Shown piece after piece: positions 50,821 through 59,182 of a stretch of DNA of 64,000 bases (position 1 is its first letter; each line of letters starts with the position of its first letter). Where the stretch lies: NCBI RefSeq assembly GCF_003254275.1, contig NZ_QKZK01000011.1:62001-126000 (forward strand). Direction: 5' to 3'. Below the pieces are notes generated by a model. It had not been told where the DNA came from and searched no databases. It worked only from the letters and a program-made list of their open reading frames with translations. The DNA is from Breznakibacter xylanolyticus (GTDB lineage: Bacteria; Bacteroidota; Bacteroidia; Bacteroidales; Marinilabiliaceae). Position numbers and translations under genes: made by a program.

Positions 50821-51993
50821 ATGAAAAAATTCTACGCGTTATCAATGGGGCTTCTGCTGGGGACAGCGGGGGCGTTTGCTGCTGATTTGAGTTTGGGCGA
50901 TTTTGAGGATCAAAGTCTTAGTTCTTGGGGGAATTGGGGTGGAGCAAATACCATCGTTGCTAATCCTTATTCGAATACCGAAAATTCATCTTCATATGTT
51001 ATGAAGTATGTTCCAGCAGCTGAATGGAATGGTATTTCCTTGTCAAAATCGGGTGTCGTTAATGGCGATTTTATTTCAGTTAATGTTGATGTTTATTGTG
51101 AAGAAGATGTAACTATTCAGATGATTTTAAATGGCTCAGCTTCTAAAGGGGCTGATTATGTTGCGTCAAAATCAATTCCAGCTGGTGCTTGGTATCATTT
51201 ATGTTTTGATATCAATGCATTAACACTTCGAGATTATGGGGGGCTTGTTTTTCAAAACAGCGTTGTATCTACTATTTACTTTGACAATATTAGAATTGTT
51301 TCTGGTACGCCAGACTTGTCGAAAAAAATGTTGATGAATTTTGAAGAGGGTTTGATTGATTCTTGGGGTAGCTGGCAGCCTACAACTCCTACCATTGAAG
51401 CGAATCCTGCAATAGGAGCCGTAAATGGTTCAGCAAAGAGTGTGAAGTTGGTTACCACCGACGAGTGGGGTTCATTGAAAAAATGGTATGGTTCTATTTT
51501 TATTTCGGCTAAGCCATCAAAACTTAGCGTTAAAGTGTATGCATCTGTTGCATCTAAAGTGAAATTACAGATGGATAATCCTGTTGTGGCATTAGAGACT
51601 GCTACTATAGAAAAATTTTTGTCTGTTGCAAATGCCAGTGAATGGACTGTATTAGAGTATGATTTGAGCGAATTATCATATTGGGAATATAAACAGTTAG
51701 CATTTCAACCGGAGAAAAATGGGACATTTTATTTTGATGATATTACTGTTTATTATAGTTCCGGGAGTAGTGAGGTTATTGAGATTAAATCACAAATGCA
51801 AGCGGAAATATTTACTTGCGATAGCTCCATCTCCATCCTCAACTCCGAAGGTGCTTCCGTTGAAATCTACACGATGACCGGTGTCAAAGTGGCAGCCGAT
51901 ACCAACATTGGTTCTGAATACTCAGTGGCTGTAGGCAAAGGCACTCACGTGGTGGTGGTGAACGGCGTGGCTCAAAAAGTTTTGGTAAAATAA
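50821..51993 (+). CDS. Secreted protein with two carbohydrate-binding-like modules and C-terminal sorting tail
   Basis: A 390-residue secreted protein. The signal peptide ends AFAA (about 21). Two similar beta-sandwich modules follow (about 22-163 and 167-316), each starting with a short Asp/Glu-Trp-Gly motif (DFEDQSLSSWGNWGGAN, NFEEGLIDSWGSWQPTT) and ending in an IYFDNIRIV/FYFDDITVY strand. This is the pattern of DUF4627/CBM-like jelly rolls. A C-terminal tail (about 333-390) has SISILNSEGASVEIYTMTGVKV and ends KGTHVVVVNGVAQKVLVK, a type A sorting domain. The body is AT-rich, but the tail (after about 51820) is markedly GC-richer. A strong terminator follows. Confidence 0.78.
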   Translation: MKKFYALSMGLLLGTAGAFAADLSLGDFEDQSLSSWGNWGGANTIVANPYSNTENSSSYVMKYVPAAEWNGISLSKSGVVNGDFISVNVDVYCEEDVTIQMILNGSASKGADYVASKSIPAGAWYHLCFDINALTLRDYGGLVFQNSVVSTIYFDNIRIVSGTPDLSKKMLMNFEEGLIDSWGSWQPTTPTIEANPAIGAVNGSAKSVKLVTTDEWGSLKKWYGSIFISAKPSKLSVKVYASVASKVKLQMDNPVVALETATIEKFLSVANASEWTVLEYDLSELSYWEYKQLAFQPEKNGTFYFDDITVYYSSGSSEVIEIKSQMQAEIFTCDSSISILNSEGASVEIYTMTGVKVAADTNIGSEYSVAVGKGTHVVVVNGVAQKVLVK

Positions 51994-52029
51994 TGATTTG
52001 GTTTTAAGGTGTTAGTAATTAGCAATGTG

Positions 52030-52062
52030 AAAGGGCGTCTCCTTGTGGGGCGCCCTTTTTGT
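52030..52062 (+). terminator. Terminator of the duplicated secreted protein gene
   Basis: AAAGGGCG, loop, CGCCCTTTTT is an 8-bp stem with a T-run, about 40 nt past the stop. Confidence 0.85.
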
Positions 52063-52143
52063 ATGGATGCAGATAGGGTGTAAGGGGGATGGATATTTTT
52101 TGTTTCATGATTTACCTTGTGCCTTCATCATTACCGCACACCC

Positions 52144-53328
52144 ATGACCTCACATGATATACACAATGCCATTGTGCATTGCAAACAACCCATCAATGTT
52201 CATTGGGATGCCTTTGTGCACCATAGTCGGGGCGATATTCAGCAAACGTCGGTATGGACGGCCGTCGATGGCGATCCTGCCCGGCAGGTCTCCCGGTTTT
52301 ACCTGATGGAGGGGGGCGACATTGTGGCGGGTGGGCAAGTGGTGACGCGTCGCATGCCGGTGGTGGGGCGTTTTGGATTCATTCTGCAGGGGCCTTGTTT
52401 CAAAGAACATTCCTTTGATTATTACGACTGGTTTGTGGCCGAGGCCATGAAGGTGGCTGCCAAAGAGGGGTTGCGTTATCTGGCTGTGGTGCCCGATTAC
52501 AAGGTTGAGGGGCTTGTGTCGTTGCTCGAAAAGCGCGGCTTTCGGCGAAAATCTGTCCACCTGCCGCCCAATCCAACGGTCAAGAGCACGCTGATTCTCG
52601 ATTTACGTCAGTCTCTGGAGGTGTTGATGCAGCAGGTGAAAAAAAAGCGTCGTAAGTGCATCTTGAAGGGACTCGCATGCCCCGTGACTTATTCCATTGG
52701 CGGGCGCGATGACTTGGAGACTTTTTACACCCTGTTACTCGCGACCTGCAAACGACGAAATACCAAGCCCATTCTTCGCTCATCGGACATTTTGTATCGG
52801 CTATGGGATCGCCTGGTTCACAAAGATGCCATGGTGCTGCATCTGGCACATGTCGATGGTCGACCTGTTGGTGCTTCCATCGGGTTGGTCAATGGCGGAA
52901 CTTACAAAAATTGGTTGTGGGGATGGACGGGGGAATACTCGAATTATTGCATCTCTGAAACGCTCGACTGGAAAACCATCGAATGGGCCAAGGCACATGG
53001 CTGTTGCTGTTACGATTTTCTGCATCTTGACCCCGTAAGTGCCAAAGCGCTGGAGGCCGATGAGGAGGTGCCTGACCTCATTCGCAATCGCACCCATTTC
53101 GGATCAACGTTTTACAAGATGCAGTTTGGAGGTGAGGTGGTGCACTATCCCGATATCTACTATTATTTTCCTCGTAAACGGGATTATTGGCTTTTTCATG
53201 TCCTTGGGCACACCTTGTTGAATTTGTGCGTGGTGAAAAAGCTGGCGTTGATGTTTCATCCTTATCGTCGCGGCGGGCTGTTGATCCCGTTGGTGAGTTG
53301 GTCTGGTTTAGAATTGCTGGTTGTGTAA
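52144..53328 (+). CDS. FemAB/GNAT-type acyltransferase-like protein
   Basis: A 394-residue cytoplasmic protein from ATG 52144 (a TTG at 52117 is unlikely). It has two GNAT-type halves as in FemAB and LPXTG-related aminoacyl or acetyl transferases: the first around IVAGGQVV..GRFGFILQGPCF..AEAMKVAAKEGLRYLAVVPD, the second with VKKKRRKCILKGLACPVTYSI and HLAHVDGRPVGASIGLVNGGTYKNWLWGWTGEYSNYCISETLDWKTIEWAKAHGC. The C-terminal part ends in a hydrophobic stretch. FemAB-like proteins add amino acids to peptidoglycan or modify polysaccharides. Which applies here I cannot tell. Confidence 0.75.
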   Translation: MTSHDIHNAIVHCKQPINVHWDAFVHHSRGDIQQTSVWTAVDGDPARQVSRFYLMEGGDIVAGGQVVTRRMPVVGRFGFILQGPCFKEHSFDYYDWFVAEAMKVAAKEGLRYLAVVPDYKVEGLVSLLEKRGFRRKSVHLPPNPTVKSTLILDLRQSLEVLMQQVKKKRRKCILKGLACPVTYSIGGRDDLETFYTLLLATCKRRNTKPILRSSDILYRLWDRLVHKDAMVLHLAHVDGRPVGASIGLVNGGTYKNWLWGWTGEYSNYCISETLDWKTIEWAKAHGCCCYDFLHLDPVSAKALEADEEVPDLIRNRTHFGSTFYKMQFGGEVVHYPDIYYYFPRKRDYWLFHVLGHTLLNLCVVKKLALMFHPYRRGGLLIPLVSWSGLELLVV

Positions 53329-53492
53329 TTGGGTTATGTTATCAGCGATATCGCTTTGGTGGGCAACGTGGCTCTGTTGATTGATCGTAATTACATGAAT
53401 ATTTGATGTTGTGGTGCTGTTGTTTAGTGTTTTGATTGTTTTTAGAGCGTTTGTCATTGAGGTGTTAAACACTTTTTTATCAGCATCAATTG

Positions 53493-55040
53493 TTACGGTA
53501 GCTTAGGGTGCCATCCGTCCAATACAAACGATGGTTTGCTGTAATTGTCAATGATATCAGCATCATTAGGGAGGGTTAGTTGGCGAGAAACAGGGTGTCG
53601 TTGGCTCACATTCACCGGAAGTCCGTCGCTCAGGTGTGTGCTTTCCCATTCCCAATAATGCACATGGGGCGTGTCGCCGCCCACCGGCCCCCATCCCACA
53701 TTGCTGATGCCCGAGAGCTTGCATTGCAGTAACACCGCTTCGCAGTAAGGATAGTCCTGCCCCTTGTTGGTTGGGGCACGGGCAATCTCGGTTTCTTCGT
53801 TTCCTGTTGCCTGTAATGTGCAGCGGAAAAAAACAGCACCGTGATTGGCCTGAGTGTTACGCACCCATGCAAACACCCCATGCGATCGGATGGTGCAGTG
53901 GTCGAAGAATACAGGGCCTCGTCCCAAGTAGGTGTCACCATCGCCTTCTATCAGGCATTCTTTCAGGTAGGCCGAGCCGTTGGTTTGTAACGCATCTCCC
54001 GAACCGTAAATGCTCATTCGGTAGGCCAGGTTTTCGCTTCCGGCCATGAGTAGTGCTTCGGCTTGACCCTTGCTCAGGTTGCGGATGGTGAAATTACTCA
54101 GCTGGATGCCCCTTGCATTGTCGGCCATGAACACCGCCCGGCGCGAAGGGAAGGTGCCGGGCCATTCGTTGGTGGAGATGTTGATGGGGTGTGGGTTGAA
54201 TACTTCGTTGTTGGCATAGCACACCACTGTTTTCTCCCTGTCTTCACCCACAAGGCTGATGTTGTGTTTGTTTCGGAAATACACAATCTCATGGTATGTT
54301 CCGTTTTTGATGAAGATGGTGGTGCGGTGTGGTGTGTGGTCGGGGATGAAATCCAGCGCGCCCTGCACGGTGTTGAAGTCTCCGGTGCCATCGGCGCTCA
54401 CGGTGATGCGTTGATTGGTTATTATGGGTGGTTCAGGTCGTGTGCTAAAGCGCCACTGTTTGTTGCCCCGGATGCCTTTAAACGGTTTGCCGGGAAGAGT
54501 CAGAACGCCCTGATCGATTTGTATGTAATAGGTGCGGTTATATTCCAGTAAGTTGTTGTGTAGAGTAATGATGGCTTGATTGTCGCGCACCATCACGGGG
54601 TAGAAGTGGAAGGCATCGGTAAACCGCCCAATAATGTTGAGTTGGTAACAGTCAGGGTTTGGCAATGCCCCGCCCGAGGGTGTGCCGGCTTTGGTGTTGG
54701 CGTTGGTAAAGTTGTCCGACGTGTAGGGATAAGGGGTGCTCAGGTATGGCGGAGGCGTGCCTTTGTGATCTACATTCTTGGTCGGCCCAGCCGGAATGCT
54801 TAGGTCGAGCACGTCCACCAGGCGGTCGGAGCCGGCCTCGTACACCCTTATTTGGCCTGAGTTTCCCACCGTAGGTGTTACATCGAAGGTGATTGTCAGT
54901 GGCGCATCGGGGTTAATGTTCTTTGAGCCGGGTGTGGGGTAGAGCTTGGGTTGCCGGGCGTGTAGAACTGACGTGCAGCCAACGACGGCGAGGAGGCAGA
55001 TTGTGCCCAATAAGCTGTTTTGTAGGATAAGTCCCTTCAT
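53493..55040 (-). CDS. CE8 pectin methylesterase-like lipoprotein with SbsA Ig-like domain
   Basis: A 515-residue exported protein. The ATG at 55040 opens a signal peptide with a lipobox (LLAVVGC), so it is probably a lipoprotein. An SbsA-type Ig-like domain (about 30-205) is followed by a right-handed beta-helix of carbohydrate esterase family 8 (about 212-515): VSADGTGDFNTVQGALDFIPDHT at its start, then IYGSGDALQTNGSAYLKECLIEGDGDTYLGRGPVFFDHC, which holds the two Asp residues expected at the active site, and a late NVGWGPVGG. Pectin methylesterases remove methyl groups from homogalacturonan. The usual LGRPW box is not plain, so an alternative ester cannot be excluded. Confidence 0.86.
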   Translation of the reverse strand: MKGLILQNSLLGTICLLAVVGCTSVLHARQPKLYPTPGSKNINPDAPLTITFDVTPTVGNSGQIRVYEAGSDRLVDVLDLSIPAGPTKNVDHKGTPPPYLSTPYPYTSDNFTNANTKAGTPSGGALPNPDCYQLNIIGRFTDAFHFYPVMVRDNQAIITLHNNLLEYNRTYYIQIDQGVLTLPGKPFKGIRGNKQWRFSTRPEPPIITNQRITVSADGTGDFNTVQGALDFIPDHTPHRTTIFIKNGTYHEIVYFRNKHNISLVGEDREKTVVCYANNEVFNPHPINISTNEWPGTFPSRRAVFMADNARGIQLSNFTIRNLSKGQAEALLMAGSENLAYRMSIYGSGDALQTNGSAYLKECLIEGDGDTYLGRGPVFFDHCTIRSHGVFAWVRNTQANHGAVFFRCTLQATGNEETEIARAPTNKGQDYPYCEAVLLQCKLSGISNVGWGPVGGDTPHVHYWEWESTHLSDGLPVNVSQRHPVSRQLTLPNDADIIDNYSKPSFVLDGWHPKLP

Positions 55041-55225
55041 GGTTGAGGTTTTTGTTGAATCCGGGTTTCGGTATCTTGTCACACGACCTTCTGATTTGCA
55101 TTGATTATGTCTAGTGTCTTGATAATCAGGTCTTGTGTCTGTAAGTGTAGAATGTAAATTTGCAAAAAATCATCGTTAAAATAAAAATGGCTGACAAGCA
55201 ATTGCTTATCAGCCATCGAAAAGGG

Positions 55226-55299
55226 TGGGCCCAGTAGGGCATGATCCTACGACCCCCTGATTATGAGTCAGGTGCTCTAACCAACTGAGCTATAGGCCC
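55226..55299 (-). tRNA. tRNA with CAT anticodon (tRNA-Ile2 or elongator Met)
   Basis: A 74-nt cloverleaf reads on the minus strand: acceptor GGGCCTA/TGGGCCC with discriminator A, D-arm GCTC..GAGC, anticodon stem CCTGA/TCAGG, loop CTCATAA (anticodon CAT), T-arm GTAGG/CCTAC. No CCA is encoded. CAT can mean elongator Met or, after lysidine modification, Ile for ATA; the GGGCC acceptor and the CTCATAA loop fit Ile2 slightly better, but I cannot settle it. The T-loop is ATCATGC instead of TTCRANY, so positions 54 and 58 are swapped relative to the normal T54/A58 pair. Confidence 0.9.
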
Positions 55300-55380
55300 G
55301 GCAAAAATGTTATCTTTGCGTTTGAGACTGCAAAAATAGCAAGATATTTTATTCAAACAAATCCTTTTGAAAACCTTTTT

Positions 55381-55992
55381 ATGGCATTGACGGATGGGAT
55401 TCGAAATATCGTTTTCGATTTAGGGGGCGTGGTGGTTGATATTGACCTCAATAGAACCTTTGATCAGATGAAAGCACTGGGTGTGCCTGATCTGGCACCC
55501 TACGTGTCGAAGTACAGTGGCGGCGGTTTTGCTGAGGCGTTTCAAACCGGGCATCTGTCGGAGCAGGGGTTTGTGGAGCATCTGTGTCAACTGGCCGGAC
55601 GACCGTTGCCATATGATGAGGTGGAGCGGGCCTGGAATGCGATGATTTTGGAATACGAACCCGACCGCATCCATCGGCTCCGATCCCTCAAAAGCCGTTA
55701 TCGCACCTTTGTGTTGAGCAACACCAATGTGATGCACCATCGTGACTTTGCTTTTCGTGTTCCCGGTGAAAGTGATCTCAGGAACCTCTTCGAAAAGGTT
55801 TATTATTCGCACGAGATAGGTCTTAGCAAGCCATCTCCCGAGTCGTATCTGTATGTGATGCACGATGCCGGGCTATTGCCCGAAGATACCTTATTTCTCG
55901 ATGACTCGGCCGATAATGTGGCCGCGGCTCAAGCCCTTGGCATGCGTGCCCGGCAGGTGACCTATGGTCGGGAGTGGCTCGAGTGGTTGTAA
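55381..55992 (+). CDS. HAD-superfamily hydrolase (YihX/HAD-IA type)
   Basis: A 203-residue cytoplasmic phosphatase. Motif I is IVFDLGGVVVDID (nucleophile Asp13), where the second Asp is Gly as in YihX-type sugar-phosphate phosphatases and related HAD-IA proteins. Motif II is VLSNTN, motif III Lys in IGLSKPSPESY, and motif IV LFLDDSADNV. The cap domain is the alpha-helical type (about 20-85). Substrate unknown; alpha-D-glucose-1-phosphate is used by YihX. It lies 80 bp after the tRNA gene, on the other strand. Confidence 0.93.
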   Translation: MALTDGIRNIVFDLGGVVVDIDLNRTFDQMKALGVPDLAPYVSKYSGGGFAEAFQTGHLSEQGFVEHLCQLAGRPLPYDEVERAWNAMILEYEPDRIHRLRSLKSRYRTFVLSNTNVMHHRDFAFRVPGESDLRNLFEKVYYSHEIGLSKPSPESYLYVMHDAGLLPEDTLFLDDSADNVAAAQALGMRARQVTYGREWLEWL

Positions 55993-56689
55993 TCCGCATT
56001 GTGTTCGATGCAGCTTCGTATTTGCTTCGCACTTGGGTAGATTAATCCATTTGATATATCCGGTTTATACACTTCATCAATCCAATTATAAATGGGTTAT
56101 AATCGGATTCGAGTTGGATTTGATTAGGATTTGATTAGGATGAGATATTAAGCTGTTGCGACGTTGCTGTAGAGCTGGTATCATACATTCCGTTGGGGCT
56201 TTAAGATTATTTACAAAGTGCCTATTTCAATTGAAGAATTATAATGCCCTGCTTCTTTATGGAATAATCGGCACGCTGATAAACTAAATATTTAAACCGT
56301 CTCACACCTCTTCTTCCTACTATATAACTCTTTTATCGAGTGGCACTGAGGCTCTTTCTCCTCACTGGTTCTCATCTTATCTCACTGCAACTCAGGGGTA
56401 GTTCATAGTTTGTTAAGTAGAGGACGATGATTAAATGCTGAGTTATCTGCTTTCATATTTAAACGCAATCTACATATTCAAACCAACTCAGCGCCTTCGC
56501 GCCACTGCGTTTATTTTGACTCTGTGTTGTTTCTTGTCTTTGAGATTTTTGCTTATCCTTTTTCTCATTTCAACATTGATTTTAATGGGTTCTGAGGGCT
56601 TGGTGATCCATTGCATCCATTTTATCATGAATAAAAAAGGGAGTCTCTTTCGAAACCCCCTCATATTGCATGACTTTGTAATTCAATGA
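55993..56689. other. Long intergenic region between HAD and pgi genes
   Basis: About 700 bp without a convincing gene. It contains a short direct repeat GATTTGATTAGGATTTGATTAGGAT near 56118-56142, an imperfect hairpin TGAGG..CCTCA around 56346-56367, and the segment CTCAGCGCCTTCGCGCCACT near 56487-56508, of a type widely scattered in Bacteroidota intergenic DNA. The open frame at 56435-56689 is a poorly placed, hydrophobic shadow of that repeat and I do not annotate it. Confidence 0.6.
56633..56661 (-). terminator. Terminator after pgi
   Basis: On the minus strand GGGGGTTTC, loop GAAA, GAGACTCCC (with wobble pairs) is followed by six T residues, about 30 nt past the pgi stop. Confidence 0.7.
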
Positions 56690-58027
56690 TTACAATTTCG
56701 CTTTAATGGCTTTTGTTTCGGCTTCGTAGCCGGGTTTTTCGAGCAGGGCGAACATGTTTTTCTTGTAAGCCTCCACGCCGGGTTGGTCAAAGGGGTTTAC
56801 CCCCAGAATGTAACCACTCATGCCACAGGCAATTTCAAAGAAATAAATCATCTGTCCCAGGTAATACTCGTTCAGTTGTGGGATTTCGACCATGATGTTG
56901 GGCACATTGCCGTCAACGTGAGCCACCAGGGTTCCCAGTTCGGCCATTTTATTGACCTCGTCTACACGTTTGCCGGCCAGAAAGTTGAGTCCGTCAAGGT
57001 CGGCGGCATCGTTGGGAACCACCACTTTGGTGTTGGGCGACTTCACGGTCACCACGGTTTCAAAAATGTTGCGCACCCCTTCCTGAATCCATTGTCCCAT
57101 GGAGTGCAGGTCGGTTGAAAAGTCCACGCCGGCGGGGAAGATGCCTTTGTTGTCTTTCCCTTCGCTTTCGCCGTAAAGCTGTTTCCACCATTCGGTGAAA
57201 AAGTGCAGCTTGGGCTGATAGTTCACCAAAATTTCAATGGCTTTGCCTTTTTTGTGCAGTTCGTTGCGCACGGCAGCATATTGAGCGGCCGGGTTTTGGT
57301 CGAATGCCACGCCCGGTGCGGTCAATCCTTTCATGTCAACGGCACCTTTCACCAGTTGGCGGATGTTGTGTCCGGCAATGGCAATGGGCAACAGACCCAC
57401 GGGTGTCAGCACTGAGAAGCGGCCGCCCACGTCGTCGGGAATCACAAATGTTTTGTAACCTTCCTGAGTGGCCAGCGTGCGCAGGGCGCCTTTTTTGGCA
57501 TCGGTGATGGCCACAATGCGTTCTTTGGCTTCAGTTTTTGAATACTTCTTTTCCACCAGTTCTTTGAGTAGGCGGAAGGCGATGGCCGGCTCGGTGGTGG
57601 TGCCCGATTTGGAAATTACCACCACGGCAAACGATTTGTCTTGCAGGAACTCGAGCAGTTCGTGGGTGTAATCTTCGCCAATGTTTTGTCCGGCGTAAAG
57701 GATTACCGGATTTTTGCGGCTGGTTTGCAGCCAGTCGAAGCTGTTGTTGAGGCCGTCGATGACCGCGCGGGCGCCCAGGTAGCTTCCGCCGATGCCCACC
57801 ACCACCACGTAGTCGGCTTTGGCACGGATGGCAGCTGCAGTGGCTTCCAGGTCGGCAAATTGGGCGTCGGTGATTTGAGCGGGCAATTCCACCCAGCCCA
57901 AAAAGTCGTTCCCCTTGCCGGTTTTGTTGTACAGAGCCGAAAGGTTTTCGAGAGCTTGTTTTTCATAACCTTTCACGACGTCCGCTGCGACGCCGCTTTT
58001 TGAAATGTTAATCTTTAAATTCTCCAT
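56690..58027 (-). CDS. pgi: Glucose-6-phosphate isomerase
   Basis: Glycolytic aldose-ketose isomerase (G6P/F6P), 445 residues, the length of the short bacterial type. The two SIS domains hold [20 protein letters not shown] and [21 protein letters not shown]; a further block is [17 protein letters not shown]. The C-terminal end has the active-site [25 protein letters not shown]. Last gene of the lysS-gpsA-pgi operon; the stop of gpsA lies 21 bp before its start. This order is shared by many Bacteroidales. Confidence 0.98.
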   Translation of the reverse strand: MENLKINISKSGVAADVVKGYEKQALENLSALYNKTGKGNDFLGWVELPAQITDAQFADLEATAAAIRAKADYVVVVGIGGSYLGARAVIDGLNNSFDWLQTSRKNPVILYAGQNIGEDYTHELLEFLQDKSFAVVVISKSGTTTEPAIAFRLLKELVEKKYSKTEAKERIVAITDAKKGALRTLATQEGYKTFVIPDDVGGRFSVLTPVGLLPIAIAGHNIRQLVKGAVDMKGLTAPGVAFDQNPAAQYAAVRNELHKKGKAIEILVNYQPKLHFFTEWWKQLYGESEGKDNKGIFPAGVDFSTDLHSMGQWIQEGVRNIFETVVTVKSPNTKVVVPNDAADLDGLNFLAGKRVDEVNKMAELGTLVAHVDGNVPNIMVEIPQLNEYYLGQMIYFFEIACGMSGYILGVNPFDQPGVEAYKKNMFALLEKPGYEAETKAIKAKL

Positions 58028-58048
58028 TTTTTTGATATTAGTTTGTGT

Positions 58049-59044
58049 TTATCGCAGTTGTTCGGTGAGGAGCCGGATTTCGAGTGCCGGCGATATTTTT
58101 TCGTAGATGATGTTATAAACAGCATCGGTGATGGGCATGTTCACTTTGTATTTGTCGTTGATTTCCTTAATGCTTTTCACGGCGTAGTAACCTTCGGCAA
58201 TCATGAGCATTTCCATTTGGGCGCTTTTTACTGAATAGCCTTTGCCCAGCATGGTGCCAAAGGTACGGTTGCGGCTGAACTGCGAGTAGCAGGTCACCAA
58301 CAGGTCGCCCAGGTAGGCCGAGCTTTTGATGTCGCGCGAGATGGGATGCACGGTGTCCACAAAGCGTTTCATCTCCTGTATGGCGTTGGAGATGAGCACC
58401 GCCTGAAAGTTGTCGCCATAGCCCAGCCCGTGGCATATCCCCGAAGCAATGGCCATAATGTTTTTGAGCACGGCCGCGTATTCGGTGCCATAGATGTCGT
58501 CGGTGACGGTGGTCATGATGAATGAACAGGTGAGCAGTGCGGCCAGTTCACGCCCCAGGCGGATGTCCTGACAGGCGATGGTCAGGTACGAGAGACGTTC
58601 AAGCGCCACCTCTTCGGCGTGACAGGGGCCGGTAATCACGCCCACCCGGTCGATGGGCACCCCGTGTATCTTATGGAAATAACTCCCCATGATGAGGTGC
58701 TCGTCGGGCACCAAACCTTTGATGGCCGAAACAATGAACTTGTCTTTAAGCGACACCGTGAGCGGTTGAATGGCCGATTTCACAAAGGCCGATGGCACGG
58801 CAAACACCAGTGTGTCGGAGTTCTGCACCACTTCGTTGATGTCGCTCGAAAAGTGGATGCGGTCGGTGTCGAACAGCACGCCCGTGAGGTAACTCGGGTT
58901 GTGGTGTTTGGCCTTGAATTGCTTGATTTGGTCATCGCTTCTGAAGTACCAGTTGATAGATGGTACATTGGCCAGTAAAATTTTGGCGATGGCTGTTGCC
59001 CAGCTGCCGCTGCCAATGACCCCTATTTTCGATATTTCATCCAT
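58049..59044 (-). CDS. gpsA: NAD(P)H-dependent glycerol-3-phosphate dehydrogenase
   Basis: Makes sn-glycerol-3-phosphate from DHAP for phospholipid synthesis, 331 residues. The dinucleotide loop is IGVIGSGSWATAIAKIL (7-23). The catalytic Lys lies in EYAAVLKNIMAIASGI, and other blocks are FVVSAIKGL-type FIVSAIKGLV, VGVITGPCHAEEVA and LVTCYSQFSRNRTFG. The gene lies between lysS and pgi on the same strand. Confidence 0.97.
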   Translation of the reverse strand: MDEISKIGVIGSGSWATAIAKILLANVPSINWYFRSDDQIKQFKAKHHNPSYLTGVLFDTDRIHFSSDINEVVQNSDTLVFAVPSAFVKSAIQPLTVSLKDKFIVSAIKGLVPDEHLIMGSYFHKIHGVPIDRVGVITGPCHAEEVALERLSYLTIACQDIRLGRELAALLTCSFIMTTVTDDIYGTEYAAVLKNIMAIASGICHGLGYGDNFQAVLISNAIQEMKRFVDTVHPISRDIKSSAYLGDLLVTCYSQFSRNRTFGTMLGKGYSVKSAQMEMLMIAEGYYAVKSIKEINDKYKVNMPITDAVYNIIYEKISPALEIRLLTEQLR

Positions 59045-59125
59045 AAGATGTTGTTTTATATGCTGTAACGGAGGTGTGAGCGTTTTGTTTTGCCGCCGTT
59101 TTTGCGTTGATGTCTATAAATGTCT

Positions 59126-59157
59126 ATCCCCGACAGGGGTTGCCTGTCAGGGATAAG
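59126..59157 (-). terminator. Hairpin between lysS and gpsA
   Basis: TATCCCCGACAGG, loop GGTTG, CCTGTCAGGGATA is a 13-bp stem with one mismatch. On the minus strand it is not followed by a run of T, so it more likely shapes or protects the lysS mRNA end than terminates fully. Confidence 0.5.
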
Positions 59158-59182
59158 AATAATGGGCTGTGCCTGATGAGGG

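Noticed and set aside
56435-56689. An 84-residue hydrophobic open frame before pgi
   Set aside because: It begins in low-complexity DNA, includes a scattered intergenic repeat and runs through the pgi terminator.
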